Shown: positions 8,118 to 17,233 of the stretch, piece by piece | Layout: each line of letters starts with the position of its first letter | How positions within the stretch are numbered: the stretch's first letter is position 1 | DNA from: Sphingomonas bacterium | GTDB lineage: Bacteria > Pseudomonadota > Alphaproteobacteria > Sphingomonadales > Sphingomonadaceae | Reading direction: 5' to 3' | DNA length: 50,852 bases | Assembly (NCBI RefSeq): GCF_903643035.1 | Contig: NZ_CAHJWW010000002.1 | Coordinates: forward strand, 1 to 50,852 | The notes under the pieces: generated by a model | What the model was told of the DNA's origin: nothing | The model's database searches: none | The model's input: the letters and a program-made list of their open reading frames with translations, nothing else | Translations under genes and position numbers: made by a program

Positions 8118-8786
8118 TCATCGGAACTGCGGCCGACGCCTCCCGATACCCATCCGCGCCAGTTCACGCTGCTTGTCCACGAATTGATGCTTCAACGCGC
8201 CGGAGAGATGCAGCAGCAACAGGGTCAGCAGCGAGAAGGCGCCAAGCTTGTGCACGGTATCGAACCGGTCATGCGCCACGCGCTGCGCCGGCAATCCGGC
8301 GGGATCGCGACCCATCTCATGGATAGGCGCGATATAAGGGAGCGGGATCAGCAGCCAGATCGGCGGGTTACCGCCCGCATGCGAGTGCTGGCCGATCCTG
8401 GCGAGTTGCTGCGCATCGACCGCCGCGCCGGGTGAATCAAGCGGGGGATTTGCGGAAATGAGCGCCCATCCCGTCAGCGGCATGCCGATCATGAAGGCAT
8501 AGAGGCAGAAATGGACGATGTCCGCCAGGCGGCGTTCCCACGGGCTGTACTCGGCGGGATAGGATGGGCGGGGGTGGGTCAGGCGCCACACGACCCGCAG
8601 GGCGGTAAGCGCCAGCACCGTGATCCCGGACGAGATGTGCAGTAGGGTGACGGGTGGCGGCAGCCGATCGAGGAAGAAACCGGTCGACAGGTTGAGGATG
8701 ATGAAGAACGCGATCGCCCAATGCAGCGTGATCGCGACCCTCGTGTAGCGCGCGTCGCTGGTGCCACCTTGTTGATAGGTCTGCAT
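8118..8786 (-). CDS. Cytochrome b561 family membrane protein
   Basis: This 222-residue inner-membrane haem protein has four hydrophobic segments at about residues 17-38, 47-68, 86-110 and 180-198. Histidines suited to ligate two haems are seen at 22 (TLHWAIAF), 50 (LLHISSG), 92 (IVHFCLY), 179 (VHKLGAF) and 193 (LLHLSGAL). Bacterial members pass electrons from quinol, for example to superoxide or periplasmic acceptors. A GAGGAAG ribosome site supports the ATG chosen. It converges on the azoreductase. The 8787-9062 interval upstream shows no gene I can support. Confidence 0.85.
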   Translation of the reverse strand: MQTYQQGGTSDARYTRVAITLHWAIAFFIILNLSTGFFLDRLPPPVTLLHISSGITVLALTALRVVWRLTHPRPSYPAEYSPWERRLADIVHFCLYAFMIGMPLTGWALISANPPLDSPGAAVDAQQLARIGQHSHAGGNPPIWLLIPLPYIAPIHEMGRDPAGLPAQRVAHDRFDTVHKLGAFSLLTLLLLHLSGALKHQFVDKQRELARMGIGRRRPQFR

Positions 8787-9062
8787 CGTCGAACTTCCTC
8801 ATGATGGGGGTCAGCAATCCGATCGAGGCGCGCCTGGGCACGGGTCCTTGTCCGTCCGCCGACGCCGCAGGAAATCCCGGTGCCGGTTGGCCACCCGATC
8901 AACCGGCGAGATCCGGGTCGTGTACCGCATCGGCGCCGATGGTCATCCCGCCGTCCGCGCGAGCGGGAGGCCGTCCGGCAATCCCCGTCACATGATCGTA
9001 TCGCGCCATCCCCCCGGAGCCGCTGGATGACGCACCGCCGTCGCACCTCGACGGGAGCGGGC

Positions 9063-11510
9063 TCAGAACTTCGCGCCCAGGCGGACGCCGTAGAGGCGAG
9101 GATCGCGAAGGTTCTCGACCACCAGGGACGGCGCCTGGGGATGCGGCTGCGAGAAGGCCGTGACATTCGCGTTCCCGACATTGTTGGCGAACGCCGCGAT
9201 GGTGAACCGCGCGCCGGACGGCGCGTAGATCAGTTCCAGGTCGGTCATGGAATAGGCCCGCTGATACTCGGCGGCCAGCAGCTCGAAACCGGTATAGGTG
9301 CCGCTCTGATAGCGGGTCTGCGCGGTGAACGTCAGGTTGCCGGCGTTCCCGAGCGGGATGCGCTGCTCGATACCGCCGCTCAGCGTCCATTCGGGCGCCT
9401 GGCTGGGACGGCGGCCGCTGCAATCGACGGTGAACTGCGCGTCGACCGGCCCCGACACGATGCAACCCGTGACGGGCGGGCCGACCGAGGCCGAGTTGCC
9501 GTATCTGAACGAGACGTACTTGGCGTCGAGATACTGCGCGGTCGCGTTCAGGGTGGTGGCCTTGAACACGCGCGCCTGCGCCTCGACCTCGACGCCCTGA
9601 AGCCGCGTCGTGCCGATGTTCTCGGTGACGAACTCGGAGCCGCCCTGACTGTTGTTGCGGAAGTGCGCGATCTGCTGACCCTTGTAGGTCCAGCGATAGG
9701 CCTCGATGTTCAGTTGCAGGCGATTGTCGAGGAAGCGGTTCTTCGAGCCCAGCGTGAACGCGTTGATCGTCTCGGGGTTGAACGTGGGCGTATCGATCGA
9801 CGAGTAGAAGCCGCCCGACTTGAAGCCGGTCTCGAACGTCGCATAGACCATCGAGGCGGGCGCGACGTCATATTCGAGCCCGGCGCGATAGGTCGGCTTC
9901 TTGAACGTCTTCGAGGCGTTCAGCGTGCTGAGGCTCGAGTTCGCGAACGCTCCGCCCGGGCCATAGGGCTGAAACGGAACGCCGGTGCCGTCGGCACCCG
10001 CCAGGAACGCCGGCACGGCGACCGTATCGGGAAAGGCCGGCGTGCCGGGACAGGAGCCGGTGGGACAGATGGCGACGGCATTCAGCGAGCGCAGGTCGGC
10101 CTGCTTGGCGTCGATCGTGTACCGGATGCCGCCCGTCAGGCGCAGCTTGTCGAAAAGCCGGTAGGTTAGCCGGGCGAAACCGGCATAGCTGTCCGTAACC
10201 GGGTGAAACACGGCATAGGCCGAGTAATATTGCTGGTCGTAATTGACGTGCGTGCTGGTCGTCTCGTGCATGTAGAAACCGCCGAGGATGTAACTCAGCG
10301 GGCCGGTGCCGTCCGACGCCAGCCGCACCTCGACCGAGGCCTGTTTGTTGACCTCCTGATTGGTGAACGCGAAGCCGCCGGCGTAGCTTCTGTAGTCCAG
10401 CGTCGATCGGCGGAAGGCGGGCAGGACGGTCAGCGTGCCGACCGGCGTGGTCACGTCCGCCTGCGCATAGACGCCCCAGAAATTGTTGCGGTTATAATAG
10501 TCCGGCACCAGGGCGTTGAGCGTATTGCCGCCCAGCCCGAAGGAGAAGGACCGGGTGATGATCGCCTCCGCCCGGGGATCGAACAGGCCGATGCGGTCGT
10601 CCTTGTTCAGCCCGACGACGGTCGCGCCGGGGCCGACTCCGCCCTGATGCTCGTAGTCCGCGCTGACCGTCAGCTTGAAGCCGCTGGTCACCTGACTCGC
10701 GAAGGTGGCGCGGATAGCCTTGCGCTTGTCGTCGCCGGTGCCGTCGCTGTAGGTGCCGTCGCGGTCGACGTATTGACCGGCGACGCGCAGCGCGTTGTTG
10801 TCGCCGAACGGTATGTTGATCGCCGCCGTCACCTTCTTCGAGTCGTAGTTGCCGTATTCGAAGTTCCCGTAACCGCTGAACTCGCTCAGCTTCGGCTTGA
10901 CGGTGATGACGTTGATCGCGCCGCCGGTCGCATTGCGACCGTATAGCGTACCCTGCGGTCCCTTCAGGACCTCGACCCGCTCGAGATCGTAGAAGACTCC
11001 CTGGGACGAGGTCGGTCGCGCGAAGTTCACACCGTCGACGTTGAACGCGATCGCGGGATCGCTGAGCGAATTGACCACGAAATTGCCGACGCCGCGCAAA
11101 TAGAACGCGTTGATCGGACCGGATACGTTGCTGATCTGGAGCGCGGGGACAAGCCGGGTCAGCTGCGAACTGTCGGTGACGCCGGCGCGGATCAACGAGT
11201 CGCCGCTCACCGCGGTCACCGCGATCGCCGCGCGCTGCAAGTTCTCCGCGCGACGCTGCGCGGTGACCACGATGTCTTCAAGGCCCGACGATGTCGGTGA
11301 GGGAACGGCGCGATCGTTCTGGATGGGCTCGGCGGTTGAAGGCGGCTGTGGTCGGGACTCGCTCGCGGTGCCGGGGGCAGCCGCGTCGATCGGGGCTGGA
11401 GCCGGTGAGGACGTGCCGCCCGCCGCGGTCTGCGCCAGCGCGAGTCGCGGCTCGAGCAACAGCGCGACAATACCGACGGTCGCGGCCGAACCGAACAAAT
11501 GCGCCTTCAT
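9063..11510 (-). CDS. TonB-dependent outer-membrane receptor (cluster 1)
   Basis: This 815-residue receptor imports a ligand across the outer membrane using the TonB-ExbB-ExbD system. It has a signal peptide to about residue 26 (LALAQ), an Ala/Pro linker, the TonB box region DIVVTAQRR and a plug domain with LRGVGNF and VEVLKGPQGTLYGRNATGGAINV. A long beta-barrel follows and ends GVRLGAKF. It lacks an N-terminal STN domain. The start has a strong AGGAGAGAGG site. A perfect GTCACA-N6-TGTGAC dyad lies 74-91 bases upstream, and the same dyad recurs at other cluster 1 promoters, so this is probably the uptake gene of that pathway. The ligand is not predictable. Confidence 0.93.
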   Translation of the reverse strand: MKAHLFGSAATVGIVALLLEPRLALAQTAAGGTSSPAPAPIDAAAPGTASESRPQPPSTAEPIQNDRAVPSPTSSGLEDIVVTAQRRAENLQRAAIAVTAVSGDSLIRAGVTDSSQLTRLVPALQISNVSGPINAFYLRGVGNFVVNSLSDPAIAFNVDGVNFARPTSSQGVFYDLERVEVLKGPQGTLYGRNATGGAINVITVKPKLSEFSGYGNFEYGNYDSKKVTAAINIPFGDNNALRVAGQYVDRDGTYSDGTGDDKRKAIRATFASQVTSGFKLTVSADYEHQGGVGPGATVVGLNKDDRIGLFDPRAEAIITRSFSFGLGGNTLNALVPDYYNRNNFWGVYAQADVTTPVGTLTVLPAFRRSTLDYRSYAGGFAFTNQEVNKQASVEVRLASDGTGPLSYILGGFYMHETTSTHVNYDQQYYSAYAVFHPVTDSYAGFARLTYRLFDKLRLTGGIRYTIDAKQADLRSLNAVAICPTGSCPGTPAFPDTVAVPAFLAGADGTGVPFQPYGPGGAFANSSLSTLNASKTFKKPTYRAGLEYDVAPASMVYATFETGFKSGGFYSSIDTPTFNPETINAFTLGSKNRFLDNRLQLNIEAYRWTYKGQQIAHFRNNSQGGSEFVTENIGTTRLQGVEVEAQARVFKATTLNATAQYLDAKYVSFRYGNSASVGPPVTGCIVSGPVDAQFTVDCSGRRPSQAPEWTLSGGIEQRIPLGNAGNLTFTAQTRYQSGTYTGFELLAAEYQRAYSMTDLELIYAPSGARFTIAAFANNVGNANVTAFSQPHPQAPSLVVENLRDPRLYGVRLGAKF

Positions 11511-11583
11511 GCGCCCTCTCTCCTATTCGTCACGCGCTCTCGGGCGCTGTTGTCCTCATATTGATACCTTTGAGTTCACGCAT

Positions 11584-11601
11584 GTCACATAGGGGTGTGA
11601 C
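11584..11601. promoter_or_regulatory. Cluster 1 dyad, site A (GTCACA-N6-TGTGAC)
   Basis: This is a perfect 6-bp inverted repeat, GTCACA TAGGGG TGTGAC, placed 74-91 bases upstream of the TonB receptor start. That is probably just upstream of its promoter. It is the best of four similar sites in cluster 1. The remainder of the 11511-11740 gap shows no other feature. Confidence 0.6.
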
Positions 11602-11740
11602 CAATGGGGTGGGCCTCTGTTCGAAAGGCGTGTCGGCGTCGGCGCTCATACGGCAGTCAGCCTGGCCCTCGACGCCGGATGTCGAACGCTGCCATCATCG
11701 GCGCGCGGATCGACGCTGCCCGCAGACGACGCCGGGCCTG

Positions 11741-12355
11741 CTATCCTAGGAGGCCCTTGACCTTGTCGAGACCAGCTCGCGCGCATCGCTCGTCGCCGAG
11801 GCCCGGATCGCTCCTGTCGCCCGGACGCGGCTCGACGCCGCTCACGCCGATCGCGCCGATCACCTCGTTGCCGACCACGATCGGCACGCCGCCCGAAAAA
11901 GCGAGCAGGTTCGTATCCGCAGTGATCCGGGCGGCCGCGGCCGCGTCGTTCCTGGTCATCGCGCCGACCGACGACGTCGGCATCCTGAAGGTGAGCGCGG
12001 TGTAGGCTTTCCGAAAGCCGGTATAGGCGTGGTAACCCGGCGCGCCATCGGTGATGTAATAGAGCTTCGGCAGACCGGATGCGTCGATGACGCTGACGCC
12101 GATATGCTGTCCCGTGCACGCGGCAACGGCCCCCTGCGCCATCAGCATCGCGACCGCCATGCTCGGACCGCGCGCCGGCCCCGGCATCGATGGCCAGGGC
12201 AGATGGTGCTCGGCAGGATTGGGGGGCAGCGGCAGGCCGTCGAAGGGACGGCCGAGGTCACCCGGAAAGGCGGTGGTGGCCGCCGCGGCGGTCTGTGCCG
12301 GCGCCGAACCGGGGGAGGCGATCAACGCCGCCGCGAGCAGGGGAAGAGCCTTCAT
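11741..12355 (-). CDS. Secreted GlcG/HbpS-type protein
   Basis: This 204-residue protein has a cleavable signal peptide (KALPLLAAALIASPGSAPAQ), a Pro-rich linker and then a GlcG/HbpS (PF03928-type) domain of about 130 residues. That domain includes VSVIDASGLPK, FRKAYTAL and GGVPIVVGNEVIGAIGVSG. Family members bind haem or small ligands, or act as accessory proteins in catabolic operons. I chose the second nearby ATG, which has GAGAGG at good spacing; the longer frame would bury the leader. It lies 164 bases after the VOC gene on the same strand and is probably co-expressed. Periplasmic location beside a TonB receptor suggests ligand handling or degradation outside the cytoplasm, which is inference. 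Confidence 0.75.
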   Translation of the reverse strand: MKALPLLAAALIASPGSAPAQTAAAATTAFPGDLGRPFDGLPLPPNPAEHHLPWPSMPGPARGPSMAVAMLMAQGAVAACTGQHIGVSVIDASGLPKLYYITDGAPGYHAYTGFRKAYTALTFRMPTSSVGAMTRNDAAAAARITADTNLLAFSGGVPIVVGNEVIGAIGVSGVEPRPGDRSDPGLGDERCARAGLDKVKGLLG

Positions 12356-12518
12356 GCGCATTGCCTCTCGCAAAGGTCGGTGTCGCCTGCGTCCGGCCTG
12401 GTCGGCAGACGGATCGACCCGGTACCGACCTGTCATCGACCAGCAGGTTCGCCGGTCTCGTCAGACCGCCCCCGCGGCAACTGATCCGGATTGGTCGGGT
12501 GCGGGAGCGACGGCGATC

Positions 12519-13004
12519 CTAGGCGGCTTCCGAGATCGCCGCGGCGGTACGCTCGGCCAGTACCTCCCGCTTCGTCTGCTGGGTCACTTCGAGGTACTTG
12601 GCGGCGAAATCGGGCGGCAGCACCTCGAACATCATCGCGTTCTCGATCCATACCTCGATCACCGGGAACTCGGCGCGGTCGTTGCGGCGGCACAGCCAGT
12701 CCTCCGCCGCCATGATCGCGTATACCTCTTCCTCGGAATGCCGCACGCTGAGCGCGAAGTGGGTCGGACCATAAGCGGGATCGCGCGGCGTGCCCGGCGT
12801 CAGGCCGCCCGGCCGATCCGAAACCGGCTGGATCTCGAGCCCGGCAGGGTATATCTCGATCTGCGTTCCGTTGTCGTCGAGCTGGAACGCCTGATACGAA
12901 CCCGGATACATGCGGAACGGTCGCGACCATCCCCCCATCAGCTTCGTCAACACGCCCGCGACATGCTCGGGATTCTTGACCGCTATCGAAAGGTGGTGAA
13001 TCAC
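12519..13004 (-). CDS. VOC-superfamily protein (glyoxalase/extradiol dioxygenase fold)
   Basis: This 161-residue protein has two beta-alpha-beta-beta-beta modules. Likely metal positions are His in IHHLSIAV at the start, Glu in TQIEIYPAG, His in PTHFALSV and Glu in MMFEVLPP. That is the pattern of metal-dependent VOC enzymes. It may isomerise, lyse or epimerise a pathway intermediate. I chose the GTG at 13004 because AGGAGA lies 6-7 bases upstream and the protein then begins at the conserved domain edge. The longer frame has no ribosome site and would overlap the dyad at 13057-13074. It is divergent from the MFS gene and probably leads the GlcG-like gene. Confidence 0.8.
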   Translation of the reverse strand: MIHHLSIAVKNPEHVAGVLTKLMGGWSRPFRMYPGSYQAFQLDDNGTQIEIYPAGLEIQPVSDRPGGLTPGTPRDPAYGPTHFALSVRHSEEEVYAIMAAEDWLCRRNDRAEFPVIEVWIENAMMFEVLPPDFAAKYLEVTQQTKREVLAERTAAAISEAA

Positions 13005-13056
13005 GAAATCTCTCCTGATGCCTAGCCGACCGTAATACTCCGGCGTCGATTCAGAA

Positions 13057-13074
13057 CTCACAAGCTCATGTGAC
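13057..13074. promoter_or_regulatory. Cluster 1 dyad, site B
   Basis: CTCACA AGCTCA TGTGAC matches the site A consensus at 11 of 12 arm positions, with inner arms TCACA/TGTGA perfect. It is 53-70 bases upstream of the VOC start, in the divergent gap with the MFS gene. It has the same spacing class as sites A, C and D. Confidence 0.55.
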
Positions 13075-13092
13075 AGCGGACGGCAGGCAAGT

Positions 13093-13117
13093 CAGTTATC
13101 GAGCGCGTCGTTAACTG
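13093..13117. promoter_or_regulatory. Additional inverted repeat upstream of the MFS gene
   Basis: CAGTTA at 13093-13098 and TAACTG at 13112-13117 are perfect 6-bp arms with a 13-bp spacer, in the divergent region about 145 bases before the MFS start. No second copy was seen, so it may be chance or a separate operator. Confidence 0.25.
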
Positions 13118-13259
13118 GAGTCGTCAGTGTGGCGCGACGGCGGATTGCACAGGTGAGGGTCCCGGCGCGTATCGCGATCACCCCGTTTGAGGGCACGATA
13201 TACGGCGCGCCCGGGCGCTCGCCTGCGTCACTCCGATGCGGCGATACAAGGTCCGGCCG

Positions 13260-14522
13260 ATGACCGACACCACCCGATCGCATGAGCGCTCGACGGTTGC
13301 CGCCGCGTCGGTCGGCATGGCGTTGTGCATCATCCCGGTCTTCCTCGGCACGTTTCCGATGTTCCTGAACATCTTCTCGCTGCAGCAGAAACATGTCGCC
13401 TATGTCTTTCCGGCCCTGCTCCTGCTGTCCACCTGCACCAGCGCGGTCACCAACGTCTTCACCGGCTGGCTGGTCGATCGTCACGGACCCAAGCGGATAG
13501 CCGTTCCCGGCGTGCTGTTCTTCGGCCTGGCGGTCGCCGCGCTGTCGCTGACCGATCGCGCCGGGAGCGCGCTGTTCCCGCTGTACGGCCTGCTGGGCGT
13601 CGCGGCGGCGTTCACCGGGCCGGTGGTGTTCGCCAAGGCGCTGTCGGGCCTGGTCCAGATCCAACGCGGCGTCGCCTTCGGCATCGCCATAACCGCCGCG
13701 CCGATGCTGTCCGCGGCGATCCTCGCGCCGGTCGCGCAGTCGCTGATCAACGCGTTCGGCTGGCGGGACGCCTATCTGGCGCTCGGCGGCATCGTCGTCG
13801 CGGTCGGGGTGCCGGTGGTCTGGCGATTCCTGTGGGAGGCGCCGCGCGGCGCCGCGCCTGCGCATGGGCGATCCCCGCCGCCTGCCGTTCCGCTGCGCCG
13901 CGCGCTGCTCGATCCGCAGTTCCTGCTCGTCACCGGCGCGATCGCGGTATCGGCGATCGTCGCGACCGGCGTCTCGTCCTTCCTGCTCCCGATCGCGCAG
14001 GACGATGGCGTCGGCCAGACGATCGCGGTCTGGACGGTGTCGCTGTTCTCGCTGGGTGCCCTGGCGGGTGCGCTGGTGTTCTCCGCGTTCATCGACCGGG
14101 CGGGAAGTCCGCGCGCGCTGCTGGGGTGCTTCGCGGTGACGATCGCCGGCGCGCTGCTGTTGCGCGGAGCCACGTCGTCCAAGATGTTCCTGGTCGGCGG
14201 CGCGCTGCTCGGCGCCGGGCATTACGGGGCGCAGTCGCTGCTGCCGTTCATCATGACGCGCTATTTCGGCGTCGTCAGGTTGGGACAGATATTCGGCACG
14301 TGCGCGGCGGTCGTATCGATCTCGTCGGCGCTAGGTCCGTTGATGGTGGGCATCGCTCACGCGAACAACGTTCCGTTCTCGCGGATCCTTGCCGCGGCGA
14401 TCGTGCTGCTCGTCGTTGGCGGGCTGATGATCCCCTGGCTGCGCGCCTTTCCCGATCGTGCGGTCACCGTGGGTGCGTCCGGTAGTGAAGCGTCGATGCC
14501 GGTCGGGCAGCTTGTCCCATAG
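13260..14522 (+). CDS. Major facilitator superfamily transporter
   Basis: This 420-residue inner-membrane carrier has about twelve hydrophobic segments and the loop 2-3 signature GWLVDRHGPKR. A hydrophilic central loop (around the Pro-rich APAHGRSPPP) separates the two halves. It resembles the monocarboxylate/oxalate-formate antiporter branch, so an organic acid or aromatic acid is a reasonable cargo. I chose the ATG at 13260, with AAGG eight bases upstream, rather than the ATG 24 bases earlier. It is divergent from the VOC gene and followed after 71 bases by a hydrolase. Its last bases carry dyad site C. Confidence 0.88.
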   Translation: MTDTTRSHERSTVAAASVGMALCIIPVFLGTFPMFLNIFSLQQKHVAYVFPALLLLSTCTSAVTNVFTGWLVDRHGPKRIAVPGVLFFGLAVAALSLTDRAGSALFPLYGLLGVAAAFTGPVVFAKALSGLVQIQRGVAFGIAITAAPMLSAAILAPVAQSLINAFGWRDAYLALGGIVVAVGVPVVWRFLWEAPRGAAPAHGRSPPPAVPLRRALLDPQFLLVTGAIAVSAIVATGVSSFLLPIAQDDGVGQTIAVWTVSLFSLGALAGALVFSAFIDRAGSPRALLGCFAVTIAGALLLRGATSSKMFLVGGALLGAGHYGAQSLLPFIMTRYFGVVRLGQIFGTCAAVVSISSALGPLMVGIAHANNVPFSRILAAAIVLLVVGGLMIPWLRAFPDRAVTVGASGSEASMPVGQLVP

Positions 14523-14531
14523 GTGTGTGAT
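14514..14531. promoter_or_regulatory. Cluster 1 dyad, site C
   Basis: GTCCCA TAGGTG TGTGAT matches the consensus arms at 10 of 12 positions and shares the TAGG spacer start with site A. It lies 63-80 bases upstream of the hydrolase start and overlaps the MFS stop codon. Confidence 0.5.
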
Positions 14532-14593
14532 GGCTTTCACCCCCCTGCCTGGATAGCCGCATGCACATCCGAAATCGGGAAGGACAATCCAGC

Positions 14594-15874
14594 ATGAGCG
14601 TTCCGTACTTCCGCCGATATGCGAAGGGATCGGACTTCATCAGCTTCGGCGACGACACACCGGCGGCCAAGCGTGAGGATGTCGTGCTGACCGCGTTCGA
14701 CGGCGCCAAGTCGAAGGCGGCGCTCTATTCGAACGGCAACGAAAAGACGGTGATCTGCCTCATGCACCCGCGCGCAGACATGACGCGTCACTATTCGGTG
14801 CCGGGCTTCACGCGCGCGGGCTACGCCTTCTTCTCGCAGCTGGGCCGCTCGCCGGGACCCGACGCGGTCGCGCAGACCATCCACGAGTGGCTGCTGACCG
14901 ACATCGCCGCCGGCATGGCGTTCCTGCGGTCGCGCGGCTTCGAGAAGCTGGTGCTGCTGGGCAACAGCGGCGCCGCTACCCTGTTCTCGCTGTACCACAA
15001 GCAGGCGACCACCCCGCCGCCCGGTCGGCTGACCGACACCGCGGCGGGCGACCCGTATGACCTGAACAAGGTCGACATGCCCGTCGCGGACGGCTTCGTC
15101 TTCCTCGGCGCGCATCTGGGACCGGGCGTGACGCTGCAGACCGAGATGGACCCGTCGGTCGTCGACGAGAACGATCCGGCGTCGTGCGATCCGTTCCTCG
15201 ACATGTTCGACGAGCGCAACGGCTTTCGCGAGCCGCCGGCGGAGACGACCTATGCGGAGGATTTCCTCGCCCGGTTCCGCGCCGCGCAGGTGGTGCGCGA
15301 GGGACGGATCGACGCGATCGCCTGGAAGATGGTCGAGGATCAGCGCGACGCCGAGCAGGCGCTGGCGGCCGACGGCGTCGACCACCTCCCCTATGGCGAG
15401 CGCGCCACGCTATACCGGCGCGCGTCGGTGACGCACCTGATGCACGTCCACCGCCTCCAGTCTGATCCCAAGGCGGTCGACTTCTCGATCACGCCGTCCG
15501 ATCGCAGCTATGGCACGCTGATGTCGATCCGGCCCGATCTTTCCAACTACGACATGGAGATGGGCACCAAGGTGGTCGAGCCGCGCGTCTGGCTGAGCTC
15601 GTGGTCGGCCCGATATTCGCGAGCCAATCTGCTGCGCCAGATTGATGCGGTAACGATGCCATCGCTGGTCCTCAGCTACTCGGGCGACAATGCGCTGTCG
15701 CCCGACGTCGCCGAAAAGATCTTCGCGCAGTCGCCTGCCCAAGACAAGGAGATGACGATCGTCGTCGGCGATCACTTCGGCTACCGCGTGCCGCACAAGC
15801 CCGACGAGGGCGGTCGCGACGTCGCGATCAAGGCGATGGTCGACTGGCTCAAGCCACGGTTTCCGGCCGTCTGA
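14594..15874 (+). CDS. Alpha/beta-hydrolase family protein, large form
   Basis: This 426-residue protein has an alpha/beta-hydrolase core. The nucleophile elbow LLGNSGAATL gives Ser125, a late acid is in YSGDNALSP and a late His is in VVGDHFGYRVP. An insertion of roughly 150 residues between the elbow and the acid makes it longer than common esterases. It may hydrolyse an ester, lactone or C-C bond of the cluster substrate. I chose the ATG at 14594, with AAGGA upstream, over the ATG at 14561, which lacks one. It is transcribed after the MFS gene and has its own dyad (site C). I do not recognise a characterised close family. Confidence 0.75.
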   Translation: MSVPYFRRYAKGSDFISFGDDTPAAKREDVVLTAFDGAKSKAALYSNGNEKTVICLMHPRADMTRHYSVPGFTRAGYAFFSQLGRSPGPDAVAQTIHEWLLTDIAAGMAFLRSRGFEKLVLLGNSGAATLFSLYHKQATTPPPGRLTDTAAGDPYDLNKVDMPVADGFVFLGAHLGPGVTLQTEMDPSVVDENDPASCDPFLDMFDERNGFREPPAETTYAEDFLARFRAAQVVREGRIDAIAWKMVEDQRDAEQALAADGVDHLPYGERATLYRRASVTHLMHVHRLQSDPKAVDFSITPSDRSYGTLMSIRPDLSNYDMEMGTKVVEPRVWLSSWSARYSRANLLRQIDAVTMPSLVLSYSGDNALSPDVAEKIFAQSPAQDKEMTIVVGDHFGYRVPHKPDEGGRDVAIKAMVDWLKPRFPAV

Positions 15875-15900
15875 TCGCCGGGCAGGTAGCAGGGTTGGAA

Positions 15901-15930
15901 GGGCGGCCGCGACGCGAGTTGCGGCCGTCC
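15901..15930. terminator. Bidirectional terminator-like hairpin
   Basis: GGGCGGCCGC (15901-15910) pairs with GCGGCCGTCC (15921-15930) around a 10-base loop, with one G/T wobble. It sits in the 69-base gap between the convergent hydrolase and DUF3500 genes. Confidence 0.55.
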
Positions 15931-15943
15931 GCTGTGGGACCGG

Positions 15944-17203
15944 CTAGGCCTCGCCCGGCGAATATCCAGGATGCACCTGCTCGTAATGCTGGCGAAGCAA
16001 GTCCCGGCCGTAATCGTTGCCGTTCGGCGTCCTGACGACGGTATGGGTATGGCATTTGGCCGGCTCCTGATTACCCAGCCAGACGCCGCTGTGGTGATCG
16101 AACTCCGTCATCAGGACGGGTCCTTGCACGCGGTAGTAGAATGGATCATCGTCGCCATGGCCGCCGATCCAGCTCCAATAGGTCCGGTCCAGTTCGGCCT
16201 CGACCTGCGCCAGTTTCGCGGCGAGCGGCCCGGGCGGAAGATAGCCGACGAACGCCGCGACGATGTCCATCAGCTGTCGCTTCTGCGTGGGGCTGAAATT
16301 GCGGACCGCGATGCCTTCGTACGGGATGATGCGATTGTCGCGGAACGCGCCGCCTAGGTGCCGCTGGTCGGCGGGGTGCCAGCGGCCGTCGGGCATCGCC
16401 TCGTCGCGCATCCGCCGATAGATCGTCGCGCGCTCGCGCAAGTCCGGCGATAGCGAGCGCATCAGCGCAAGGCCGTCGTGCTCCTCCGCCTCGAACAGGC
16501 GCAGGCCCGCATCGGGTCCGGTGTCGATGACGTTGGGCTCGGCCCCCATAAACGTCGGCGAGATCACCATCTGCCCGCCCAGCACGAAGCAGTTCAGCAC
16601 GAGATGATGGCCATAGAGGTTCCAGCCCCAAGGCTTGTCGAGCGAGGGCTCGCCGAACAGCAGGAAATTATAGCTCCACTCGTTCATGATGAGCGGCAGG
16701 TCGCAGAGCTGGCCCAGAAACGCATTGGTCTTCATGCAGCCTCGCGCCTTGGCGTAGCCCGCCGAGCTCAGCGATGCCTGGACGACGCGGAGGATCGCGG
16801 CGCGGGTGTCGGGGCCGACATCCTCTAGCCGAAGACCGTTCGGGTTGGCCAGGAACTCGGGATTGCTCCAGCGGCGCCATTCGTCCGCGTCGACCGGATG
16901 GCTCAGCCGCCGGCGCTGACCCGCGTCGAGACCGGCGAGCAGCGCCTGCGCGCACTCGACCATCTGCCCGCTGGGAGCGCCTTCCTCCGCCAGCCGGAAC
17001 AGTCCGTGCTCGACGTGTCCGTTACAGGTTATACCCCGGAACGGTTCGTCGCGAAGGTCCGCCCAATCGCCGAGCAGCGTCGCAGGGATCGGCACGTTCC
17101 GGGCCGCCTCGCCATAGGCGCGTGCATCCATGCCGCGGAAGTTCGCCAGCCGCGGCGCGTCCAGTGGCCGCACATACGATCGAAACTCGGGGTTGGTCGC
17201 CAT
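15944..17203 (-). CDS. DUF3500-family protein
   Basis: This 419-residue protein resembles the DUF3500 family, whose function is unknown to me. Visible signatures include CNGHVEHGLF, WSYNFLLFGEPS, WGWNLYGHHLVLNCF, GGQMVISPTFMGAEP and a C-terminal MTEFDHHSGVW and CHTHTVVRTPNG. Several conserved His residues (HH, HH, HTH) and acids look like a metal or catalytic site. There is no signal peptide. I chose the second ATG, which has AAGGA at eight bases. It is last in an operon of SDR, FAH-family hydrolase and DUF3500 that begins near dyad D. Its constant company with catabolic enzymes here argues for an enzymatic step, but that is inference. Confidence 0.75.
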   Translation of the reverse strand: MATNPEFRSYVRPLDAPRLANFRGMDARAYGEAARNVPIPATLLGDWADLRDEPFRGITCNGHVEHGLFRLAEEGAPSGQMVECAQALLAGLDAGQRRRLSHPVDADEWRRWSNPEFLANPNGLRLEDVGPDTRAAILRVVQASLSSAGYAKARGCMKTNAFLGQLCDLPLIMNEWSYNFLLFGEPSLDKPWGWNLYGHHLVLNCFVLGGQMVISPTFMGAEPNVIDTGPDAGLRLFEAEEHDGLALMRSLSPDLRERATIYRRMRDEAMPDGRWHPADQRHLGGAFRDNRIIPYEGIAVRNFSPTQKRQLMDIVAAFVGYLPPGPLAAKLAQVEAELDRTYWSWIGGHGDDDPFYYRVQGPVLMTEFDHHSGVWLGNQEPAKCHTHTVVRTPNGNDYGRDLLRQHYEQVHPGYSPGEA

Positions 17204-17233
17204 CGTCATCGTCCTTGATTGGAAGATCGGGGA

